NCBI RefSeq assembly: GCF_044901685.1
Contig: NZ_JBJDPS010000004.1
Span: 1 to 64,000, forward strand
Origin: Micromonospora_G sp044901685
GTDB taxonomy: Bacteria > Actinomycetota > Actinomycetes > Mycobacteriales > Micromonosporaceae
DNA length: 64,000 nt
Reading direction: 5' to 3'
Both the position numbers and the translations under genes were made by a program. The notes under the pieces were generated by a model. It ran no database searches. It had not been told where the DNA came from and was given only the letters and a program-made list of their open reading frames with translations. Of this stretch, positions 17,004 through 25,733 are shown one piece after another. How positions within the stretch are numbered: position 1 is the stretch's first letter; the number at the start of each line of letters is the position of its first letter.

Positions 17004-17780
17004 ATGAGTTCGCGAAACCACCCCGCCGCACCCGCGTCGGTGGACCAGTCCCAGGCCGCCGTGGCCGCGGTCGACCTGGTCAAGGTGTACGGCACCGGCG
17101 ACACCGCCGTACGGGCGCTGGACGGCGTGACCGTGGGGTTCGGCCGGGCCGAGTTCACCGCCATCATGGGGCCCTCCGGTTCGGGCAAGTCCACCCTGAT
17201 GCACTGCCTCGCCGGTCTGGACACCGCCACCTCGGGACAGGTGCTGCTCGGCGGCACCGACCTGACCCGGCAGTCGGACCGGGCCCTCACCACCGTACGG
17301 CGGGAGCGGATCGGGTTCGTCTTCCAGTCGTTCAACCTGTTGCCGCAGCTCACCGCCGCGCAGAACATCACCCTGCCGCTGGACCTGGCCGGGCAACGGC
17401 CGGACCGGGAACTCCTCGGACACCTGGTCGGGGTGCTCGGCATCGGGGACCGGCTCGCGCACCGGCCGAGTGAACTCTCCGGCGGGCAGCAGCAGCGGGT
17501 GGCGCTCGCCCGCGCCCTGGTCTCCCGCCCCGAGGTGGTCTTCGCCGACGAGCCGACCGGCAACCTCGACTCCCGTTCCGGTGCCGAGGTGCTCGCCTTC
17601 CTGCGCGACTCGGTACGCGACCTCGGCCAGACCATCGTCATGGTGACCCACGACCCGACGGCCGCCGCGTACGCCGACCGGGCGGTGCTGCTCGCCGACG
17701 GCCGGATCGCCGGCGACCTCGCCCACCCCGACCACGGCTCGGTGACCGAGGCCCTGCGCGAGCTGGCGGTGGCCCGATGA
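17004..17780 (+). CDS. ABC transporter ATP-binding protein (MacB/LolD type)
   Basis: A 258-residue ATPase. Walker A is GPSGSGKST (56-64), the signature is LSGGQQQRVALARAL, Walker B is VVFADEPTGNLD and the switch His lies in VTHDP. The GTG... frame starts at ATG 17004 with CTGGAGG upstream. Its stop overlaps the start of the FtsX-type permease (ATGA). It is divergent from the two-component genes. Such pairs drive mechanotransmission or extrusion of peptides, lipids or antibiotics. Confidence 0.93.
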   Translation: MSSRNHPAAPASVDQSQAAVAAVDLVKVYGTGDTAVRALDGVTVGFGRAEFTAIMGPSGSGKSTLMHCLAGLDTATSGQVLLGGTDLTRQSDRALTTVRRERIGFVFQSFNLLPQLTAAQNITLPLDLAGQRPDRELLGHLVGVLGIGDRLAHRPSELSGGQQQRVALARALVSRPEVVFADEPTGNLDSRSGAEVLAFLRDSVRDLGQTIVMVTHDPTAAAYADRAVLLADGRIAGDLAHPDHGSVTEALRELAVAR

Positions 17781-20350
17781 GGGCACTGCTGCGCACCCAG
17801 TTGGGTGGGGTGGCCCGCCGGCCCAGCCGGTTGCTCCTGACCGGCCTGGCCATCCTGGTCGCGTCGTTTGTCGTCTTCGCCGGGGTGCTGACCCAGCAGA
17901 TCGTGGCCCGGACCGTGCTCGCCACCGCCGCCACCACCCCGGAGGCGACGGACCTGGTGGTGGGTGACGCCGACGCCGGGCAGGGCACCACCACGGCGGT
18001 GCTCCGCCAGGTACGCGAGCTGCCCGGGGTCGCCGAGGCGGTCAACCGGATCGAGAGCGGGGTGATGATCGGCGAGTCGAACGGCGACTGGCTCGGCCTG
18101 TACGGCGACCCGGGCACCGGCCCGCTCTCCCTGGTCACGCTGACCGCCGGCAGCTACCCGGACGCGGCGGACGAGATCGCGGTGAGCACCCGTACCGCCC
18201 AGCGGATGGGTCTGGCCGTCGGCTCGGTCACCAGCGGACGGGTCGATTCCGAGGCCGCGCCGGTCAAGCTGACCGTCACCGGTCTGGTCGAGGGCGACCG
18301 CGACTGGGGACGGGACGCGTACGCGCCCGACACGTTTGTCTCCGCGTTCGCCAAGACGGACTTCGTGCCCCAACTCGATTTGCGCCTGGCCGACGGCGCG
18401 AGCCTGTCGGCCGTACGTCAGCAGGTGGAGGGCCTGGTCGCGGCCGCCGCGCCGGCCGCCAACGGGCCCGCCGAGCCCCCGAAGGTGCGTACCGGTGCGG
18501 AGGTCCGGAGGGCCGAGGCCCAGCGGGCGGTCGACCAGCTCAAGGTGGTCTTCGCCCTGGTCGGCATGTTCGTCGCGATCGCGGTGGCCGCCGCCGCGCT
18601 GGTCGCGACCTCGACCTTCCGGATCGTCTTCGCCCAGCGGATGCGGCAGCTCGCGCTGCTGCGCGCGATCGGTGCCGGTCGGGGTGGGCTGAGCCGGGCG
18701 CTCGCCACCGAGGGGGCGCTGACCGGGCTGGTCGCCGGGACCGTCGGCGTCGCCGTCGCGCTCGGCTTCGGGCACGCCCTGCCGTTGGTGCTGCGGGCGT
18801 TCGGCCTGACCGTCGCCTCGCCCGGATTCCCGCTGCTGCCCGCGCTCGCGGTGCTGGCCGGCGCGACCCTGATCACCCTGCTGGCGGTGCTCGCACCGGC
18901 GTTCTCCGCCGCGCGGGTCGCCCCGCTGGAGGCGCTGCGGGCGGCGAGTGTCACCTCGGGTCGGCGCGACATCGGGCTGGTCCGGCTGGTGTTCGGCCTG
19001 CTGCTCGCCGCGCTCGCCGGGCTGGTCGCGTTTGTCGTGGTCAACCGGCTCCCGGGTCCGGAACCCAAGAACTACGACCCGATGCCGGTCCTGCTCCTGG
19101 TGGTGCTCTCCGGCGCGCTCGCCTTCTTCGCCCTGGTGACCCTGGGACCGGTGCTGGTACGCCCGGTGCTGGGCGCGGTGGGCTGGCCGCTGCGTCAACT
19201 CGGTCCGGTCGGGCGGCTCGCGGTCGGCGGGATCGGCGGCGCACCCCGGCGGGCCGCCGCGGTCTCCGTGGTGGTTGCCCTCGGCGTGACCCTGGTGGCC
19301 GGGGTGCTGGTCGGTGGCGCGTCGATGCGGGTGGTCGCCGAACGGGAGCTGGCGCTCAGCGCACCCGCCGACTTCGAGCTGGCGGCGGGCGACGGCGCGA
19401 CCGTGCCGGCGGCGATGGTCGACGCTGCGCGTGGGCGCGGCGAACTGGCCCACGCAACGCCGTACCGTCGGCTGAACGAGCTGACCATGACCCGGGGCGG
19501 CGCCCCCGTTGGTGACCCCGCCTGGACCTACGGCGCCAACGACCTCAACATCAAGGCGTTGCCGGAGTTGGGCAAGCTCGACGTACGTTCGGGCGGGCTG
19601 GACGACCTCGGACCGGGACGGGTCGTGCTGGCCGGCTTCCTCACCTGGGACAGCGGTATCAAGGTCGGCGACCAGCTCGTGCTCGGCCGGGAAGAGCGCA
19701 AGGTCGAGGTACGGGTCGCCGCGATCCTGCCCGCCGAGACGCCGCTCAAGTCCGACCTCCTGATGGACCCGGCCGACCTGGACCGGCTCGGCGCCCCGGC
19801 CACCTACTCCGGACTGCTCGTCGACGCGGCCGGTGCCGGCGAGGACGGGCGCAACGCGGCGCAGAAGGCGCTGCGCCAGGTGACCGGGGGCGTCGACGGC
19901 ATCGGCCTGGTCGTGCTCGCGGACCAGCGGGACGAGGTCAACGGGATGGTCGACGCCATGCTCGGGGTCGCGGTCGGCCTGGTCGGGCTGACCGTGCTGA
20001 TCGCGGTGGTCGGTGTCGGCACCACCACCGCGCTCTCCGTGGTGGAACGGGTACGCGAGTCCGGCCTGCTACGCGCGGTCGGCCTGTCCAGGGGCGGCCT
20101 GCGGATCATGCTCACCGCCGAGGCGGGCCTGTACGGCGTGATCGGCGCCACCCTCGGTCTGCTGCTCGGCATCCCGTACGCCTGGCTCTCGGTCGAGGCG
20201 CTCGGCGCCAACGCCCCGCTGGCCCTGCCGGGGCTGCCGCTGGTCGTGCTCTTCGTGGCGCTGGTCGCGCTGACCGCCGTCGCCGGGGTGCTGCCGGCCC
20301 GCCGCGCGTCCAGGGTCAGCCCGGTCACCGCCCTCGCCGTCGACGCCTGA
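17777..20350 (+). CDS. FtsX/MacB-type ABC permease
   Basis: An 857-residue permease with two FtsX domains. An N-terminal helix near residue 20 is followed by a large extracellular domain (about 45-230). Three helices around 250-380 then lead through a central pair to a second extracellular domain (about 490-690) and three final helices. The C-terminus, VLPARRASRVSPVTALAVDA, is typical of the family. It pairs with the preceding ATPase. The substrate is unknown; the neighbouring kinase suggests an envelope-active molecule. Confidence 0.92.
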   Translation: MRALLRTQLGGVARRPSRLLLTGLAILVASFVVFAGVLTQQIVARTVLATAATTPEATDLVVGDADAGQGTTTAVLRQVRELPGVAEAVNRIESGVMIGESNGDWLGLYGDPGTGPLSLVTLTAGSYPDAADEIAVSTRTAQRMGLAVGSVTSGRVDSEAAPVKLTVTGLVEGDRDWGRDAYAPDTFVSAFAKTDFVPQLDLRLADGASLSAVRQQVEGLVAAAAPAANGPAEPPKVRTGAEVRRAEAQRAVDQLKVVFALVGMFVAIAVAAAALVATSTFRIVFAQRMRQLALLRAIGAGRGGLSRALATEGALTGLVAGTVGVAVALGFGHALPLVLRAFGLTVASPGFPLLPALAVLAGATLITLLAVLAPAFSAARVAPLEALRAASVTSGRRDIGLVRLVFGLLLAALAGLVAFVVVNRLPGPEPKNYDPMPVLLLVVLSGALAFFALVTLGPVLVRPVLGAVGWPLRQLGPVGRLAVGGIGGAPRRAAAVSVVVALGVTLVAGVLVGGASMRVVAERELALSAPADFELAAGDGATVPAAMVDAARGRGELAHATPYRRLNELTMTRGGAPVGDPAWTYGANDLNIKALPELGKLDVRSGGLDDLGPGRVVLAGFLTWDSGIKVGDQLVLGREERKVEVRVAAILPAETPLKSDLLMDPADLDRLGAPATYSGLLVDAAGAGEDGRNAAQKALRQVTGGVDGIGLVVLADQRDEVNGMVDAMLGVAVGLVGLTVLIAVVGVGTTTALSVVERVRESGLLRAVGLSRGGLRIMLTAEAGLYGVIGATLGLLLGIPYAWLSVEALGANAPLALPGLPLVVLFVALVALTAVAGVLPARRASRVSPVTALAVDA

Positions 20351-20372
20351 CCGCCGTCACCGTTCCGTTCGA

Positions 20373-20411
20373 AGCGTGCCGGCACCTCCGACAGGGAAGT
20401 GCCGGCACGCT
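20373..20411 (+). terminator. Terminator hairpin of the ABC operon
   Basis: A perfect 13-bp stem, AGCGTGCCGGCAC (20373-20385) with 20399-20411, and a 13-nt loop starts 22 nt after the permease stop. Confidence 0.7.
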
Positions 20412-20488
20412 CGGACGATCGTTGCCCGAGGATCCTCTAGCGTTGAGCGCTGTAGTGCGGGGACGAGGATGCTAGGGGGCTGTTGGAC

Positions 20489-21028
20489 GTGGCACGGACA
20501 TGGTTGTCGATCCGAGTGGAGTTGGTCTCCGGGCGCGGGGACGACTTCTGGCCACGGCCGGGGCGAATCTTCGCCGCCGCCCGCTCGCACACCTTCGCCC
20601 AGTTGGCCGACGCCATCGACACCGCGTTCTCCCGGTGGGACCGGGCCCACCTGCACCTGTTCACGCTGGACGGCGGGGTACAACTCGCCACCACGCGGCA
20701 CTGGGACGGCGACGAGCCGGAGGGCACCCTGAACGACCAGGTCGCCAAGCTGGGCGGATTGAAGCCGGGCGAGCAATTCGCCTACGTGTTCGACCTCGGT
20801 GACGACTGGGCGCACCTCTGCACCGTGGACGACCAGCGGATCGACCCGCTCGACACGCTCGGAATCGTCCCGGGCGCGCCACTGCCCTACCGTGGCTGGG
20901 GCGATCTACCCGACCAGTACGGACGGCGCTGGAACGGCGACGACGGCCGGTCAGAACCGCCGAAGCCACCGGCGGAGTCCCTCGGAGACCTGCCGCCACT
21001 CCTGTCGTGGTGGGGACCGCGTCAGTGA
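20489..21028 (+). CDS. Plasmid pRiA4b ORF-3 family protein
   Basis: A protein of about 179 residues. It matches the pRiA4b ORF-3 family by HTFAQLADAIDTAFSRWDRAHLH, FTLDGG and FAYVFDLGDDWAHLC. The family is named for a plasmid ORF and is often found near mobile elements; its function is not known. The GTG at 20489 is preferred over TTG 20483 because of spacing to the GGGGG at 20475-20479. It starts a rightward group of small genes that are mostly uncharacterised. Confidence 0.82.
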   Translation: MARTWLSIRVELVSGRGDDFWPRPGRIFAAARSHTFAQLADAIDTAFSRWDRAHLHLFTLDGGVQLATTRHWDGDEPEGTLNDQVAKLGGLKPGEQFAYVFDLGDDWAHLCTVDDQRIDPLDTLGIVPGAPLPYRGWGDLPDQYGRRWNGDDGRSEPPKPPAESLGDLPPLLSWWGPRQ

Positions 21029-21133
21029 TCCAATCGATCCGGGGGCATGCGTCCCTCACTGCGTTTGCGTAAGCTCCTGCCCACTGAACGTGTCCGGCCC
21101 TGCTCGTGGGCCACAGTGGACCGGGGAGGGTTC

Positions 21134-21394
21134 ATGAGTACGGCACAGATCGTCGCGCAGTTGAGCGCCGCGTCACAGAAGCTCGATGAGGTGGAACAGA
21201 AGGTACGCGCCGCAGTCGAGGAGACGAACGCGGCACAGGGCCTGGTGTCGAGCGCGTTGGAAGGCGGCTCGGGGCAGTTGGTCGCGATGTTCGACCGGAT
21301 TCGTGAGGCACTTGGTCAGGTGTCGAGCGTGTCAGGCGTGACCAAGGAGCAGGTGCAGGCGACGATCGCCAAGGCGCAAGCTCTGGGAAACTAG
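21134..21394 (+). CDS. Small helical protein, DUF6244-like
   Basis: An 86-residue, almost fully helical protein: IVAQLSAASQKLDEVEQKVR, an Ala/Glu-rich middle, and a C-terminal helix VTKEQVQATIAKAQALGN. The length and heptad-like pattern resemble DUF6244, a family common in Micromonosporaceae and of unknown role; the pattern also recalls small WXG100-like helical hairpins, but no WXG motif is present. GGGGAGGG precedes ATG 21134. It is followed by two further small genes in the same direction. Confidence 0.72.
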   Translation: MSTAQIVAQLSAASQKLDEVEQKVRAAVEETNAAQGLVSSALEGGSGQLVAMFDRIREALGQVSSVSGVTKEQVQATIAKAQALGN

Positions 21395-21441
21395 ACGAGG
21401 GTGGTGGCAGCACAACAAGCCAGCCACCCGCTGCGGAAGTT

Positions 21442-21732
21442 GTGGAGTCAAGTTCGGCGCCCAACGCGACACCCGAGTCCCGAGATCGGCGCGTGGAGGA
21501 TTCGGGCAAGCGGAAGCTACCGTCGGAGCGCGTGACCGCTGAGGCGATTGGATTTTCGGCAGCCACCGTCTCGACAGTCTGGGTGGCGTTCTCTGAATTC
21601 GTGCCTCTGTTGCCGAAGATCCTGGCCGGGACGTTGCTGGCGGCGGCGGGTGCGATCAGTGCCGGAAAGTCCTGGCTCAACAAGCGTGCCGGAACAGAAA
21701 GGAGCGGAGATGAGGGTGGAAAAGAGAATTGA
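21442..21732 (+). CDS. Small membrane protein of unknown function
   Basis: A 96-residue protein. A charged N-terminus (about 35 residues) leads into a hydrophobic region, FSAATVSTVWVAFSEFVPLL and KILAGTLLAAAGAISAG, that could form two membrane helices, with a basic-acidic tail. GTG 21442 follows GGAAG. Its 3' end overlaps the next gene by 23 bp, which implies linked expression. In the paralogous locus near 24027 a membrane segment and the downstream domain are in a single protein. Confidence 0.6.
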   Translation: MESSSAPNATPESRDRRVEDSGKRKLPSERVTAEAIGFSAATVSTVWVAFSEFVPLLPKILAGTLLAAAGAISAGKSWLNKRAGTERSGDEGGKEN

Positions 21733-22150
21733 GCCACTGGTACGGAATGCGATTCACGCTGCGGTGGTGCGCGACTTTGCCCTGCTGGAAGATCGGCTTC
21801 AGAAGTTTCCTGACGACAAAGCGGTCCGGGCTGCCGTTGAACTGACTCTGGCGCTGGTCTACTTCCTTATGGTGGATATCCATGCGGGACGGCCGAGTGA
21901 GACCGAGGTCGCGGGAGTGGCTACCGAGATTGCTCGGACAGAGGTGTGGGCGCGGTCAAGCCGGGATGAGGTAACCGAGTTTCTCGTTCGGTTGATGAAT
22001 CGGGAACAACTCGCACCCGCTGTGCCGGGCGAGAATGTCATCATCCTTGCGTTCGTCGTGGCGGCCAATCTTTTGTCGTCTTGCCGCCGGGACGATGAGG
22101 AGTGGTGGGACTACCTTGACCGAGTGGAGGCGGCCATTGAGGCGGCCTAG
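21710..22150 (+). CDS. Uncharacterised helical protein, paralogue of the 24024 gene product
   Basis: A 146-residue soluble helical protein. It begins with a block, RIEPLVRNAIHAAVVRD, that recurs nearly unchanged in the protein encoded from 24024. Both also share an acidic ETEVAGVATEIARTEVWAR-like stretch, a hydrophobic VIILAFVVAANLLS-like segment and a WWDYLDRVE-like end. I do not recognise the family. ATG 21710 has GGAGCGGAG upstream and overlaps the small membrane protein gene. The conserved start and end suggest one compact domain. Confidence 0.68.
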   Translation: MRVEKRIEPLVRNAIHAAVVRDFALLEDRLQKFPDDKAVRAAVELTLALVYFLMVDIHAGRPSETEVAGVATEIARTEVWARSSRDEVTEFLVRLMNREQLAPAVPGENVIILAFVVAANLLSSCRRDDEEWWDYLDRVEAAIEAA

Positions 22151-22175
22151 GCGGCTACTCAGGTTCGGCAGAAGC

Positions 22176-22216
22176 ACGCACTCCGGGCCAGTTTTGATGC
22201 CCGGCCCGCAGTGCGT
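22176..22216. terminator. Bidirectional hairpin
   Basis: ACGCACTCCGGGC (22176-22188) and GCCCGCAGTGCGT (22204-22216) pair with one mismatch. They lie between convergent genes ending at 22150 and 22229, with TTTT in the loop. Confidence 0.55.
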
Positions 22217-22228
22217 CTCAGAGCATGA

Positions 22229-22441
22229 TCAGAAGTCGAACTCACTGTCCTTGACGCCGGCTACGAAGGCATCCCACTCCTCGCGCGTGTAGACAATGGT
22301 CCCTCCGTCCGGGTTTCTGCTGTGGCGAACGGCAACCCGGCCAGATCCGTCGCCGAGCGGGCCGGCTTCCACGCAGCTAGCGTTTGTGTCGGCGCTGTAG
22401 GTGCTGATGTGCCAGCCGACGACTGGCAGGTTCTCTGTCAT
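22229..22441 (-). CDS. DUF397 protein
   Basis: A 70-residue DUF397 protein with the family pattern GWHISTYSADTNASCVEAG, VAVRHSRNPDGG and FTREEW-like YTREEWDAFVAGVK. DUF397 genes accompany WhiJ-type HTH regulators in actinomycetes and are thought to be small antagonists or partners of them. The ATG overlaps the regulator's stop (ATGA). Confidence 0.9.
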   Translation of the reverse strand: MTENLPVVGWHISTYSADTNASCVEAGPLGDGSGRVAVRHSRNPDGGTIVYTREEWDAFVAGVKDSEFDF

Positions 22442-23301
22442 GACAGTCCCTTCTCGATGTGTTTGATCAGTCGTGACGACGTGACCGGGTCGAGTGCGAC
22501 TTCCTTCATGTGATCGTACGCGTGCCGGAACCGCTCAGACTTCGGCAGTTCGAAATACATCTGCCCGGCCATACTCTCCAAATAGCCGACCTCCGGGTAA
22601 GGCGGAGGCATTCGGAACAGCCAGAACGACCCTTCGACGCCTGGGTGTAGCGGAACCGTTTCGGGCAGGACGCGGAGGTCGACCTGTGGGAGTCTGGCAA
22701 TCTTGGCAAGGTGGGCAAGCTGCGCCTGCAAGAGGCTCGGGCCGCCGATCTGCCGTCGCAGCGCGGCCTCGTCGATGATTACTTCGAACCTGATCTGTCG
22801 TGGCTCCTTGAGTACCAACTGCCGGTCCATGCGAAGCGCGATGCCGCGCCGAATCTTCTCCTCGCTGACCTTTGGGCCCTCCGTGCAGCGAATGACCAGC
22901 TCGGCGTACGCAGGCAGTTGGAACAGTCCGGGCACCACGGCGGCGTGGTAGGAGCAGACGGTCTCGGCGCGGGACTCCAACCAGGGGAAGTCGATGAACG
23001 AGGCGTCCACGACATCGCCGTAGCTGTCGCTCCAGTGATCGGTGCGCCAGACCTCTTCGGCCAGGCTGAGCAACTGGGCGCGGTCGCTCGCACGGTGGAA
23101 GCCGTAGAGATCGAGTAAGGCCAAGACGTCGCTGCGCTGGATCGGCCACTCGGCCCGCTCGTAGCGGCCCAGTGCCGATCGGTCTCGATTGAGGTGGCGG
23201 GCGACCAGATCCAGGGTCATCCCGCGTGTCTCGCGCAGCTCGCGGAGTTGTACGCCCAACCACTGGGCGCGCAGGGTTCGGATAAAGGGCTTGTGGGACA
23301 T
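22438..23301 (-). CDS. WhiJ-like HTH regulator with DUF5753 domain
   Basis: A protein of about 287 residues. An N-terminal Cro/C1-type helix-turn-helix (LRELRETRGMTLDLVARHL, then RDRSALGRYERAEW) is followed by a DUF5753-type C-terminal domain (VCSYHAAVVPGLFQLPAYAE, LVLKEPRQIRFEVIIDEAAL). This architecture is that of the WhiJ-like developmental regulators, which work with a DUF397 partner. The ATG at 23301 is favoured over GTG 23313 by spacing. Candidate operators lie in the divergent gap upstream. The two paralogous unknown genes flank this pair on either side. Confidence 0.9.
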   Translation of the reverse strand: MSHKPFIRTLRAQWLGVQLRELRETRGMTLDLVARHLNRDRSALGRYERAEWPIQRSDVLALLDLYGFHRASDRAQLLSLAEEVWRTDHWSDSYGDVVDASFIDFPWLESRAETVCSYHAAVVPGLFQLPAYAELVIRCTEGPKVSEEKIRRGIALRMDRQLVLKEPRQIRFEVIIDEAALRRQIGGPSLLQAQLAHLAKIARLPQVDLRVLPETVPLHPGVEGSFWLFRMPPPYPEVGYLESMAGQMYFELPKSERFRHAYDHMKEVALDPVTSSRLIKHIEKGLS

Positions 23302-23673
23302 GGGCGATCGCACCTCTCTGAAGAAGCGGGGGCGGGAACCATTGCTCCCCCCTCGACGGCGCTGGAAATCTGGGCGCCGGAGGAGGTGACGGTGGTTACC
23401 GGTCCGCTGCTTTTCCCAACGGGTGCACGTCTGTTACCGGTGACCGCGGCTGTGCCACGAGCCGAGAAGGTGACGAGGGTGGGCTTTGCGATGGGCAGTC
23501 GCCTACCGACCCTCGGCGGGCCTCTGAAGGAGTGATGAGTCCTTAACCGACTTGCCTGAATGTCTATCACGGGCGCGGTGATGATCGCGACCCTCGAACG
23601 CGAATCTGTTTCCGGCAGATCGCCGATCAGGGTGTGACGAGCAACGAGCGATGATGGCGAGAGGGGCCCTCGT
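23302..23673. promoter_or_regulatory. Divergent intergenic region of the WhiJ-like locus
   Basis: About 370 bp between the WhiJ-like start and the rightward gene at 23674. GTTACCGGT occurs twice in direct orientation (23395-23403 and 23433-23441), 38 bp apart, and is a candidate operator. A short ORF (23392-23535) with a good RBS is the only possible coding sequence. Confidence 0.4.
23392..23535 (+). CDS. Possible 47-residue peptide
   Basis: GTG 23392 follows GGAGGA at 23378-23383 with suitable spacing. The peptide would be VVTGPLLFPTGARLLPVTAA followed by a basic-hydrophobic stretch ending in GGPLKE. There is no family recognition. GC-rich DNA gives many chance ORFs, and the candidate direct repeats lie inside it, so it may not be a gene. 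Confidence 0.2.
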   Translation: MVTGPLLFPTGARLLPVTAAVPRAEKVTRVGFAMGSRLPTLGGPLKE

Positions 23674-24030
23674 ATGGGCAACCAACCACCCGAGCAGCGG
23701 TGGCAAGTGATCGATAGGGCCGTGTTCGCGCCGCTTCCCCGGAAGGCCGTCGAGGCGGTCGCCGGTCCGGCGCACGAATTCGATCTTTATGTGATCCATC
23801 TGTCGGTGGCTGTGCCGGACCTGACCGGGGCGCTCGACATGGCCTGCGCGGTGGCCAGGTCGCTCGCCTTCCTTCCCCAACTCGACGTTGGTTCCACCCA
23901 TGTTTCCCAGGAGGACAACCAGAACGTACGGCACTGGGTCTTCTGCAACATGATTCTGCCCGGTCGCCAGCGCTGCGGACGCCGGGCCGACCACCACGGA
24001 CCCTGCGACTCGGCTGGTGTCGAGTGGTGA
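23674..24030 (+). CDS. Small protein of unknown function
   Basis: A 118-residue protein with no recognised family. It has a strand/helix section, FDLYVIHLSVAVPDLTGALD, then ACAVARSLAFLPQLDVGSTH and a C-terminal Cys-containing part (VFCNMILPGRQRCGRRADHH). GAGAGGGG precedes the ATG. Its stop overlaps the start of the next gene, so the two are coupled and may form a complex. Confidence 0.6.
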   Translation: MGNQPPEQRWQVIDRAVFAPLPRKAVEAVAGPAHEFDLYVIHLSVAVPDLTGALDMACAVARSLAFLPQLDVGSTHVSQEDNQNVRHWVFCNMILPGRQRCGRRADHHGPCDSAGVEW

Positions 24031-24584
24031 TCCTGGTGGTGATCGACGCGGCCGTGAAGGTGGCCTTGTGCGTGCTGAGCGTCCTGACGTTCCAGCAGTG
24101 GATGGAGGCTCGGCGACGACGGCGACGAAACGGGGTGCGGATCGGGCGGACGATCGAGCCGCTGGTCCGGAACACCATTCACGCGGCGGTCGTGCGTGAT
24201 CCGGCGATGTTGACCACGGCGCTGGCGGCGCTGCTTGACGAGAAGAAGGCGAGCAAGGCCGTCGACATCGCGTTCCGGGTTGTCGTCCGGGTGCTCTGGG
24301 ACGTACACCGGGGCGAGCCGAACGAACCCGAGCTGCGGATACTCGCCCACGACGTCGCCGGGGTGGAAACCTGGGCACGACTCGACCCGGACCAGGTTCT
24401 CACCTTCCTCACCGAGACCACCGCCGAGGTGCCCTACGGCATGCGGACGCTGCCACCGGAGGACACCATCCTGATGGCGTTTGTCGTGGCGGGTTACCTG
24501 CTCTCCGTCCACCGCTGCGCCGACGAGCGGTGGCACAACTACCTGGACCGGGTCGAGCGCCGGATCGAAGCCGGCCACCGGTAG
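24024..24584 (+). CDS. Membrane-anchored paralogue of the 21710 gene product
   Basis: A 186-residue protein (GTG 24024 or 24027). One N-terminal membrane segment, VILVVIDAAVKVALCVLSVL, is followed by a basic patch (RRRRRRN) and then the domain shared with the 21710 product: RTIEPLVRNTIHAAVVRD, ETWARLDPDQVLTFLTE, ILMAFVVAGYLLS and RWHNYLDRVERRIEAG. The other locus encodes a membrane protein and the domain as separate overlapping genes. The function is unknown. Confidence 0.7.
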   Translation: MVILVVIDAAVKVALCVLSVLTFQQWMEARRRRRRNGVRIGRTIEPLVRNTIHAAVVRDPAMLTTALAALLDEKKASKAVDIAFRVVVRVLWDVHRGEPNEPELRILAHDVAGVETWARLDPDQVLTFLTETTAEVPYGMRTLPPEDTILMAFVVAGYLLSVHRCADERWHNYLDRVERRIEAGHR

Positions 24585-24590
24585 CCCGGG

Positions 24591-25553
24591 TCAGCCTGCG
24601 GTGAGTGGACCCGGTGTCGGTGCGGGGAGTTTGTCGACCACGACCAGGCTGGTGCCGGGGATGATCTCCTCAAGCAGTTTGCGCTGGCCGCTCTTGGTGA
24701 TCCGGATGCAGCCGTCGGTGACGTTCTTGCCGAGCGTGTCGTCGTTGTACCAGGTGTGCAGTCCGATGTGCGCGCCGCGCAGCCCGGACGGCACCGCGTC
24801 CGGGTCGTCCGGGACCGCGCCGAGGGCGAACACGTCGGTGTCGGCGTAGACGTTGTCGCCGAGGTCGGATCGGCCGAGGACGAAGGTGCGACCGAGCGGG
24901 GTCGGGGTCGCCCGGGTGCCCAGGGTGGTCCGCCAGGTCTGCACCGGTTTGTCGTCGCGCAACCAGGTCAGCCGGAAGGTCTTCCGCTCCACCACGAGTT
25001 GGTCCCGTAGCGGAACGGTCTTCCAGTTTCCGGGTGGAACCCAGGCTACGGTCCGGTTCGCCGATGGGAGCAGCACGGCCGCCCAGCCGGACTTCCGCTC
25101 CACGATCGGCACGGTGAGCGGGACCCCGGCGAGGGTCGGCGCCAGGAATGCGCGCGGGCGGCCACCGGGTGCGTCGTACGCGCCGACCTTGGCGGTGGGG
25201 TGCAGCCCTTCGCGCAACCGCACCGTCGACATCGGATCCGGATCGGCGGGGAAACCGCCGGGTGCCGCGTCGTAGTTAACCACTGGTAAGTTAGCCGGCG
25301 GCGGTATCGCGGGTATCGATGGCTCGACGGTCGCCGGCGCCGTGTCCGCCGGGTTGGCTGGGCTGGTCACGGTCGGCGTCGGCGTCGAGGTCGGTGTTGC
25401 CATGAGCGGACCGGCCTGGTCGGGTCCGGCGGCCGAGGTGATCACCAGGGTCAACGCGACCGCGCCGCCGAGAAGCGCGAGGAGGCCGCCGGTGAGCAAC
25501 AGACGCCTGCGCGTCCGTCGCGGAGCCGGCGGTTCCGAAGGGACAAAAGGCAC
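24591..25553 (-). CDS. L,D-transpeptidase (YkuD domain)
   Basis: A 320-residue envelope protein. An arginine-rich start and one hydrophobic helix (about 18-42) anchor it outside, followed by a Pro/Thr linker (45-90). The C-terminal YkuD domain has IGLHTWYNDD and catalytic Cys (about 281) in VTDGCIRITKSG. The family consensus His before GC is Asp here, a variant also seen in other actinobacteria. It cross-links peptidoglycan in the 3-3 manner or attaches proteins. It is convergent with the 24024 gene and only 6 bp from it. Confidence 0.88.
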   Translation of the reverse strand: MPFVPSEPPAPRRTRRRLLLTGGLLALLGGAVALTLVITSAAGPDQAGPLMATPTSTPTPTVTSPANPADTAPATVEPSIPAIPPPANLPVVNYDAAPGGFPADPDPMSTVRLREGLHPTAKVGAYDAPGGRPRAFLAPTLAGVPLTVPIVERKSGWAAVLLPSANRTVAWVPPGNWKTVPLRDQLVVERKTFRLTWLRDDKPVQTWRTTLGTRATPTPLGRTFVLGRSDLGDNVYADTDVFALGAVPDDPDAVPSGLRGAHIGLHTWYNDDTLGKNVTDGCIRITKSGQRKLLEEIIPGTSLVVVDKLPAPTPGPLTAG

Positions 25554-25733
25554 ACATCCACTGTACGTGGTGAAGTCGCCGCATTAGGTAATTCTCGTCG
25601 TTCGGTGAACGGTGCTCCGGCTCGGAGACCGCCGACATCGATCATGAGAAAAAATCGTGTCAGCCACTCATCCGCACGCGCCGTTCCTACGTACAACGTG
25701 GCGGAAGAGCTTGGGTGGGAGATCGAGGAGCAT

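Noticed and set aside
16856..19453. Upstream extension of the histidine kinase frame
   Set aside because: It crosses the ABC ATPase and permease genes in antisense and has low-complexity sequence; the kinase begins at ATG 16855.
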